Source: Gemmatimonadota bacterium (lineage in GTDB: Bacteria; Gemmatimonadota; Gemmatimonadetes; Gemmatimonadales; GWC2-71-9). From it: 12,309 bases of DNA. The stretch lies in NCBI GenBank assembly GCA_029862935.1, contig JAOTWK010000058.1:1-12309 (forward strand), given 5' to 3'. The notes below the pieces were generated by a model, which had not been told where the DNA came from, ran no database searches, and saw only the letters and a list, made by a program, of their open reading frames with translations. Positions 7,608 through 12,309 of the stretch are shown in pieces (the stretch's first letter is position 1; each line of letters opens with the position of its first letter). Made by a program: the position numbers and the translations under genes.

Positions 7608-9092
7608 CTACACGAAGTAGTCAGACGGATTGATGCCATAGCGCTCGGGATTGGCAACCTTGATGATCGAGCGCCCGAACGATCCGTCGGCATTGGTTTC
7701 GGTCAGGTCGACGACGAAGCCGTCCCCCGTGCTCGCGCCGCCGCTGTCCAGCACCACGCGGACGAGCGGTCGCGGCAGGTGCGCCGGATCCGGGTTCGGG
7801 CCGTGCACCACCGCAACCTCGTACGTGTCCAAGATGACGCACGTGCCAACCGGGTAGATACCGGTGAGGTTGATGAACGCTTTCACCAACACCGGATCCT
7901 GACCGCGCCGCGGATTCTCCCACATTTCCTGCAGCACGTCCGCCGGCTGGAGCGGCACCGTCTTGTACACCCGCCGGCTCGTTGCCGCGTCGAATGCGTC
8001 GGCCACGGCAATGATCTTGGAGTACACAGACAACTGCCTGGGACGAATCGACCGCGGGTATCCCGTGAGATCGAGCTTCATGTGATGCTCGTACGCGGCG
8101 ATCATCGCTCGATAGGGGATTTCTCCGTATCCGCGGAGGCCAAACAGGGTGAGCACGCCGAGCCACGGATGGGCTTGCATGATGCGCCACTCATCGTCAT
8201 CCAGGGCAGTCTCTTTGTTCAGCACGTCGAGCGGAACTCGGCTCTTGCCGACATCGTGGAACAACGCGGCCAGCCCGAGATCGTAGAGCTGCACCTTGGT
8301 GAGCCCCAACCGTTTGCCGATCAAGACCGAAAAGATCGTGACGTTCACCGAGTGTACGAACGTGTATTCGTCGTAATCGCGGATCGTCGTCAAGCCCATG
8401 ATGGACACTTCGTTTTTCAAGACCTGATCGACAATGCCCTGCACCGCGCGCTTGACCTTCTTGACGCTTGCACTCCGCCCCGCGCGCACGCTGTTCACGA
8501 CTTCTTTGGTGACGGCGACGGTCCGCTCGTACGTGCGCTTCGCAACCTCTTTGGCCTTCTCCTCGTCTTCCAAATCGTCGTCTGCCTCGATGGGAGGTTC
8601 GACGACGATCCGCTCCACCCCTCCCTGCACCAGTTTCTGCTGCAACTCAGAGAGCTTGTTGGGCGATGACTCGCGGGCCGCAAAGGTGAGCAGGAGAGAA
8701 ATGAACACTTGCCATTCCCGTGGCTGCACCGAGCCATCGACTCGAACCACCCCGATCCCGGACTGCCGGAGCGTCGTGAGCACGTGGCTGAACGACGCGA
8801 AGTTGTCGAGATCGAGCCGGAGGCGCGTCGCGTTGACAAAGATGAACTCTCCTGCGACTCGTACTTCCAGCTCCTCCTCGAGCTCGAGGAGCCGGTTCGC
8901 CGACGTGGTGACGTCGGCGAGCGCGCGCTGCACTTGCTCGTTTTCGACGGGATACAGCTTGAGACTGCGGAGTCCGGTGTAAATCTGCAGGAGGAAATCT
9001 CGCCCGCCTTGCCGCAGCGCACGCTCCGTGCTCTGGAGCGAGTCGGCGAGGGACGGCTGAGCCTCGTCGTGCAAGGGCACGCCGTCGGTCAT
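7608..9092 (-). CDS. HD-GYP domain protein with N-terminal accessory domain
   Basis: A 494-residue predicted cytosolic protein with no membrane segment. Residues about 30-140 form an N-terminal domain (LLQIYTGLRSLKLYP ... VQRAL) that appears related to the start of the neighbouring HEAT protein. An acidic/basic helical linker spans about 165-225. The HD-GYP domain covers about 235-410: YTFVHSVNV with H247, FHDVGKSRVP with H279-D280, H309, HHMKLDLTGYP at 336-346 and VADAFDA with D365. A beta-rich tail (VGTCVILDTYEVAVVHGP onward) is common in such proteins. Studied HD-GYP proteins hydrolyse c-di-GMP. The metal ligands look present, but the usual HHE..DG.GYP segment reads HHM..DLTGYP, so activity is plausible but uncertain. 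The ATG overlaps the HEAT gene stop (ATGA), with AGAGGG six bases upstream at 9099-9104. folB follows. Confidence 0.9.
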   Translation of the reverse strand: MTDGVPLHDEAQPSLADSLQSTERALRQGGRDFLLQIYTGLRSLKLYPVENEQVQRALADVTTSANRLLELEEELEVRVAGEFIFVNATRLRLDLDNFASFSHVLTTLRQSGIGVVRVDGSVQPREWQVFISLLLTFAARESSPNKLSELQQKLVQGGVERIVVEPPIEADDDLEDEEKAKEVAKRTYERTVAVTKEVVNSVRAGRSASVKKVKRAVQGIVDQVLKNEVSIMGLTTIRDYDEYTFVHSVNVTIFSVLIGKRLGLTKVQLYDLGLAALFHDVGKSRVPLDVLNKETALDDDEWRIMQAHPWLGVLTLFGLRGYGEIPYRAMIAAYEHHMKLDLTGYPRSIRPRQLSVYSKIIAVADAFDAATSRRVYKTVPLQPADVLQEMWENPRRGQDPVLVKAFINLTGIYPVGTCVILDTYEVAVVHGPNPDPAHLPRPLVRVVLDSGGASTGDGFVVDLTETNADGSFGRSIIKVANPERYGINPSDYFV

Positions 9093-10768
9093 GACGCACC
9101 CTCTTGCATCGCCCGGCTCACGGCATTGCGCACGAGTGGCTCCTTGTCATTGGCTGCGCGCTCCAGCACCTGCCTCGCCGCAGGCGTGCCGATCTTCCCG
9201 ATGGCCATGGCCGCACACGCCCGGATCTCCGGATCCTCTTTGCGACGGAACACCCCACGAACCCCGAGCATCGGTTCCAACGTCTCCAGGCCCTTGGGAC
9301 CCGACAACATACCGTACGTTTCGAAGAAGGCCGTCTTCTCCGTGAGATCTGCCTCTTTCAGCTTCCGTCCAGTCAGCGCGGACGTGATCTGCTTGAGCGC
9401 CTGACGATAGCCCTGCGCGCCGAACACGCGTGCCGTCTGGATACGCACTTCCCTGTCCGAGTCATCGAGAGCCTGTTCGAGCTGCTTCATCGCGCCGGGC
9501 GTCCCGATTGCCGCGAGGGCGTCCACTGCGCCACGTCGGACGGGCACGGTCGCCTGGTCCAGCAGCTTCCCAAGCGCCGGGACGAGCGGCGGCAGCTTGA
9601 GCGCCTTGCTCATCCCCACCGTTTCGATGAGCACGTCTTCATCACCGCTCTCCAACACCTTGACGAGCTCGTCGGGATACGCCTGTGCCAAGCGCTGGGC
9701 CGCCCCATAGAGAAGGGATCGCACCCGCTCGTTCGAGAGCTTCGGAATCCAAGACAGTACCGTCGACAGCGCCCGCGGCTGCAGTTCTCGAAAGAGCTCC
9801 GACAATTCCTCTTCGGTCGGGTGCACGGCGGCCTCGTCCAGGGCTTGGAGGAGCTGTCCCAGTGCTTGCTGCTCAGACAGCTTCACGGGCAACTGCTCGA
9901 TCAGCTGCCGATGTTCTGGCAACAGTTCTCGGGCCCGCTCGAGGATGACGTGGTTGTCCTTGAGAATCAACGCGACGGAGTGAAAGTCTCCGACCGCCAA
10001 CAAGTACGGGATGAAGTTCTCGATGATTGACAAGAGCTCTGCCCGCACGGTGCTGTACGTCTGCAGCTCCAATAGATCGAACAGCATGGCCAACACGTTG
10101 GCGCGGAGGTCTTGGCTGTACTCCCGCTCGATTTCGTTCTTGAGGTAGGCGATTTCGTCCTCGTCGAGGAAGTACATCGTCGCGTCGAAGTCATCGATGG
10201 ACACGATTCCCGCCGGCGTCTCGGCGGGCGGTTCTTCCTCGACCTCTTGCCGAACCTGCTCCGGCTTTGCCTCCGGCACGTCTTCGGAGCGTTGAAGCTG
10301 CGGGACCTCGTCCATCCCCAGATCCACATGGTCATACCTAATGAACTGGAAGTCCTGGTCCCACAGCAGTGTCAACAGATCGTCAGGCGCTTCGGGATCG
10401 AGCGTCTTCCCCCGATGGATCGTCTGTAGGAAGCGGATGACTTCTTCATCCTCCGCACCGGGAAGAAGCGTGATCTGCCGGACCCCGTCCTTGTAGAGAA
10501 CCCACCCCACACTTTCCGATTTCTCCGGTTGGGTGAGCACCGGCTTACCCTCCCAGTGAAGATCGGTCTCCTCGACCTCGAGTATCAGATCATCCGTGCA
10601 CTCCCACACCGGCCCGAATGCGCGCTGGATGTTCTCGACGGCACGTTGATACACGGGGTTGTTGGGCAGGTACAGCTGGATCGCCCGCAAGCCCTTGACG
10701 AGGACTTGCAGCAGGTTCTCGACCTCAGCCAATCCTTCGAGTCGATCTTCCGTCGTGGGGGTCGTCAC
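9089..10768 (-). CDS. HEAT-repeat protein, partner of the HD-GYP protein
   Basis: A 559-residue acidic, predicted soluble protein. Residues about 15-145 form a domain beginning LLQVLVKGLRAIQLYLPNNP followed by YQRAVENI, resembling the N-terminus of the next gene's product. A Glu/Pro-rich acidic linker follows at about 150-190, then an all-helical middle (200-390). HEAT-type repeats run from about 395 to 555, for example VRRGAVDALAAIGTPGAMKQL, EVRIQTARVFGAQGY and IRACAAMAIGKIGTPAARQVL. HEAT repeats make curved protein-binding solenoids, so a scaffold or regulatory role is likely; no enzymatic motif is visible. The start is GTG at 10768 because no ATG occurs before residue 198. A weak GGAG stands very close upstream. 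It is the first gene of the minus-strand series and overlaps the HD-GYP start by four bases. It was not recognised as a named gene. Confidence 0.85.
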   Translation of the reverse strand: MTTPTTEDRLEGLAEVENLLQVLVKGLRAIQLYLPNNPVYQRAVENIQRAFGPVWECTDDLILEVEETDLHWEGKPVLTQPEKSESVGWVLYKDGVRQITLLPGAEDEEVIRFLQTIHRGKTLDPEAPDDLLTLLWDQDFQFIRYDHVDLGMDEVPQLQRSEDVPEAKPEQVRQEVEEEPPAETPAGIVSIDDFDATMYFLDEDEIAYLKNEIEREYSQDLRANVLAMLFDLLELQTYSTVRAELLSIIENFIPYLLAVGDFHSVALILKDNHVILERARELLPEHRQLIEQLPVKLSEQQALGQLLQALDEAAVHPTEEELSELFRELQPRALSTVLSWIPKLSNERVRSLLYGAAQRLAQAYPDELVKVLESGDEDVLIETVGMSKALKLPPLVPALGKLLDQATVPVRRGAVDALAAIGTPGAMKQLEQALDDSDREVRIQTARVFGAQGYRQALKQITSALTGRKLKEADLTEKTAFFETYGMLSGPKGLETLEPMLGVRGVFRRKEDPEIRACAAMAIGKIGTPAARQVLERAANDKEPLVRNAVSRAMQEGAS

Positions 10769-10999
10769 GCTCCGGTCCCAAACAATGACGAGCGGCGATG
10801 CCGCTCTGACCGTCGCCCGCGAGGCGTGCGTGGCACTTCCAGTCGCGGGAACTCAAGCACACTCAATCACTCGTGCATAGCCCACCCAATTACGGTAGCG
10901 ACCCACTCTTCCGCAAGTAGGCAACTGCAAGTCCCATTTAGAGATTCGGGCCGATCCTGGGAGACGCGACTGAGGGGGCTACCCATCCCTGCGTCCAGT

Positions 11000-11028
11000 T
11001 TGCGCTTCGGGCTGTCTTCGGGTATATT
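11000..11028 (+). promoter_or_regulatory. Candidate sigma-70-type promoter of lexA
   Basis: TTGCGC at 11000-11005 and TATATT at 11023-11028 are separated by 17 bases. The -10 matches the consensus at five of six positions and the -35 at three. Transcription would begin near 11035, giving a leader of about 30 bases. TTCGG repeats fill the spacer and flank the -10. Confidence 0.6.
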
Positions 11029-11051
11029 CGTTTCGGCCTTTGTTCGGGAAC
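11005..11051 (+). promoter_or_regulatory. TTCGG repeats and GTTC-GG-GAAC element over the lexA promoter (candidate operator)
   Basis: CTTCGGG occurs at 11005-11011 and 11016-11022, 11 bases apart within the promoter spacer. TTCGG recurs at 11032 and 11043, again 11 bases apart. GTTCGGGAAC at 11042-11051 has inverted arms around GG. lexA genes are usually autoregulated, so this is a reasonable LexA operator candidate. No motif for this lineage could be verified. Confidence 0.4.
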
Positions 11052-11053
11052 CG

Positions 11054-11059
11054 AGGTGG
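11054..11059 (+). promoter_or_regulatory. Ribosome binding site deciding the lexA start
   Basis: AGGTGG lies four bases before the GTG at 11064. No comparable site precedes the in-frame TTG at 11040, which would also sit almost on the predicted transcription start. This supports the GTG as the real start. Confidence 0.7.
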
Positions 11060-11063
11060 TACG

Positions 11064-11672
11064 GTGCCGCTCACCCGCAGACAGAAGCAGATCCTGGATT
11101 ACCTGCAGAGTTACATCGCCGATCACGGATACGCACCGTCGTTCGAGGAGATTGCCGAACACTTCACGTTTCGGTCACTGGCGACGGTGCATGAGCATCT
11201 CACCAATCTGGAACGCAAAGGTTACATCCAGCGAGGCCACAACGCGAACCGCCCGATCCAGGTGATCCCAGTTCCCGGGCAGGCTGCAGCGGTCGAGCTG
11301 CCACTGCTCGGCCAGGTCGCGGCGGGGGAGCCCATCGAGGCCGTCGTCACACCAGAGACCATTTCGGTGCCGCAGGACCTCATTCCGCGTCGCGGGGCGT
11401 GCTACGTCCTTCGGGTCCGGGGTGACTCCATGATCGACGAGCACATAGAGAGCGATGACTTCGTCGTCGTGCACTCCCGGGACAACGCTGACGACGGGCA
11501 GATGGTGGTTGCGCTCGTCGACGGCACCTCAGCAACCGTGAAACGGATTTACCGTGAACCGGGTGGCTGGATCCGCCTGCAGCCGGCAAACAGGGCCGTT
11601 CGGCCCATTCGGGTCCACGAAGACAACGTGCTGATCCAAGGAGTGGTAGTCGGCGTCATCCGGAAGTACTAA
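11064..11672 (+). CDS. lexA: LexA SOS repressor
   Basis: A 202-residue transcriptional repressor of the DNA-damage response that cleaves itself when stimulated by RecA filaments. The N-terminal winged-helix domain begins PLTRRQKQILDYLQ and includes the recognition region SFEEIAEHFTFRSLATVHEHL (about residues 26-46). The C-terminal S24-type peptidase domain has the A87-G88 cleavage site in VAAGEP, catalytic S122 in RGDSM and K160 in ATVKRIY. All residues needed for self-cleavage are present. The frame extends to a TTG at 11040, but the GTG at 11064 has an AGGTGG ribosome binding site and gives the standard LexA N-terminus. It diverges from the HEAT gene and is followed after 63 bases by truA on the same strand. 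Autoregulation is likely. Confidence 0.96.
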   Translation: MPLTRRQKQILDYLQSYIADHGYAPSFEEIAEHFTFRSLATVHEHLTNLERKGYIQRGHNANRPIQVIPVPGQAAAVELPLLGQVAAGEPIEAVVTPETISVPQDLIPRRGACYVLRVRGDSMIDEHIESDDFVVVHSRDNADDGQMVVALVDGTSATVKRIYREPGGWIRLQPANRAVRPIRVHEDNVLIQGVVVGVIRKY

Positions 11673-11697
11673 CGCACCCCGCAAGTCATTGTCCTGC

Positions 11698-11726
11698 TTG
11701 CCGCTAGACATGCTTGCCTCTATCTT
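11698..11726 (+). promoter_or_regulatory. Possible truA promoter
   Basis: TTGCCG at 11698-11703 and TATCTT at 11721-11726 are 17 bases apart. The matches to consensus are moderate (three and four of six). The expected transcription start would lie only a few bases before the truA ATG. It may be chance; read-through from lexA would also serve, since no strong terminator lies between. Confidence 0.25.
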
Positions 11727-11735
11727 CCTCCGCGC

Positions 11736-12309
11736 ATGTCGGCCGCCTCCTACTACGCCGTACTCCACTACAACGGACGCGATTTCGCCGGCTGGCAGCG
11801 GCAGGCGCGTGATCGGACCGCTCAGGGGGAGTTCGAAGCTGCGCTCGAGCGCTTGACGACGATCCCGGTGACGGTCCGCGCCGCAGGCCGGACCGATGCC
11901 GGCGTCCACGCCACGGGCCAAGTTGTGGACTTTTCGCTCTCCAAACATTGGGAGACCGGTGACCTGTTGCGAGCACTCCGAGCCACCACCCCAGCCGACA
12001 TGTGGGTGGCCAAGGTAGGTGAGGCGCCCCCGGGCTTTCATGCTCGACGCGATGCGACCGCGCGGCGCTACCGTTACGTCATTGGCTGTGATCCCGCGGC
12101 GTGCTCACCGTTCCGGCACCCCTATGAGTGGGCGCTTGGCGAACAACTCGACCGGTCGGCGTTAGAGGACAGCGCCGCACAGCTTCTCCACGAGCACGAT
12201 TTCCGTGCGTTCGCCGCCGTCGGGCAGGACAAGGCCCATTATCAGTGCCGCGTGGCGGTCGCCGAATGGCATGCCCGTGCCGCACACGAAGGTTTTATCT
12301 TTACCATCG
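11736..12309 (+). CDS. truA: tRNA pseudouridine synthase A, N-terminal part, cut by window edge
   Basis: The first 191 codons of TruA, which makes pseudouridine at positions 38-40 in the tRNA anticodon arm. YYAVLHYNGRDFAGWQRQ at the start and the catalytic loop AGRTDAGVHATGQVV with the nucleophile D54 are diagnostic. FHARRDATARRYRYVI, with the conserved RRYRY segment, follows, and then HDFRAFAAVGQ. The frame is open to the right edge and lacks the C-terminal part. The ATG at 11736 matches the normal TruA start. No ribosome binding site is seen upstream (the bases before it are pyrimidine-rich). The transcript may therefore be nearly leaderless, or translation may depend on lexA 63 bases upstream. 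Confidence 0.95.
   Translation, partial: MSAASYYAVLHYNGRDFAGWQRQARDRTAQGEFEAALERLTTIPVTVRAAGRTDAGVHATGQVVDFSLSKHWETGDLLRALRATTPADMWVAKVGEAPPGFHARRDATARRYRYVIGCDPAACSPFRHPYEWALGEQLDRSALEDSAAQLLHEHDFRAFAAVGQDKAHYQCRVAVAEWHARAAHEGFIFTI

Larger units (their letters stand above)
10769..11063. other. Divergent regulatory region between the HEAT gene and lexA
   Basis: These 295 bases carry no gene. The right end holds the lexA promoter and its repeats. GCAAGT occurs twice, 14 bases apart, at 10913-10918 and 10927-10932. No convincing promoter for the HEAT gene was found on the minus strand. A TTGCGG with a poor TAATTG 18 bases on (around 10890-10915) is the best and is weak. Confidence 0.55.

Noticed and set aside
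7542..8669. Long plus-strand open frame (375 codons) opposite the HD-GYP gene
   Set aside because: It lies entirely antisense to strong coding sequence, is rich in Arg, His and Asp, and shows no domain pattern. It is a shadow frame typical of GC-rich DNA.
9104..10030. Plus-strand open frame (308 codons) opposite the HEAT-repeat gene
   Set aside because: It is antisense to a gene with clear repeats, has Arg/His/Gln-rich composition and no recognisable domain.
11681..11701. Possible terminator between lexA and truA (GCAAG / CTTGC)
   Set aside because: The stem is only five base pairs with an 11-base loop and no T-run, too weak to call.
1..12309. CRISPR arrays, insertion sequences, integrase sites or phage genes
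   Set aside because: No regularly spaced repeats, transposase motifs or terminal inverted repeats were seen, and coding style looks uniform across the window.

Overview
The window is GC-rich (about 60-65% by eye), tightly packed chromosomal DNA with no sign of mobile elements, CRISPR arrays, rRNA or tRNA genes. It carries eleven credible protein-coding genes, two of them cut by the window edges. An outer-membrane beta-barrel-like protein with a signal peptide points to a diderm bacterium. The combination of high GC, the aspS-phoH-7TM/HD series, an HD-GYP/HEAT pair and frequent ATGA junctions would fit Gemmatimonadota or a similar lineage. That placement is an inference from gene style and is not proven by any single marker.

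Layout from left to right: (1) 1-3603, minus strand: aspS -> phoH -> start of a 7TM-HD (PgpH-like) gene, joined by two 4-base ATGA overlaps, evidently one transcript. (2) 3604-3911: a divergent intergenic region with an 8-bp inverted repeat but no gene. (3) 3912-5878, plus strand: a predicted outer-membrane barrel protein joined by a GTGA overlap to rlmN. (4) 5813-10768, minus strand: a five-gene series read as HEAT-repeat protein -> HD-GYP protein -> folB -> a folK/yqeK-like fusion -> a membrane-anchored LytR_C protein. The last gene runs 66 bases into the 3' end of rlmN, tail to tail. (5) 10769-11063: a divergent regulatory region with a good lexA promoter overlaid by repeated TTCGG motifs. 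(6) 11064 to the end, plus strand: lexA and the first part of truA.

Most genes are housekeeping: aspartyl-tRNA charging, rRNA and tRNA modification (RlmN, TruA), two consecutive folate-pathway steps (FolB, FolK) and the SOS repressor. Around them sits an unusual number of HD-superfamily proteins that in other bacteria act on signalling or alarmone nucleotides: a PgpH-like receptor (c-di-AMP), a YqeK-like domain (Ap4A) and an HD-GYP protein (c-di-GMP). The most interesting candidate for an undescribed system is the co-translated HEAT/HD-GYP pair. The two proteins appear to share a related N-terminal domain although their C-terminal halves are unrelated. Next come the FolK-HD fusion and the repeat-decorated lexA promoter. 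Everything here rests on reading the sequence; no database search or structure prediction was run.
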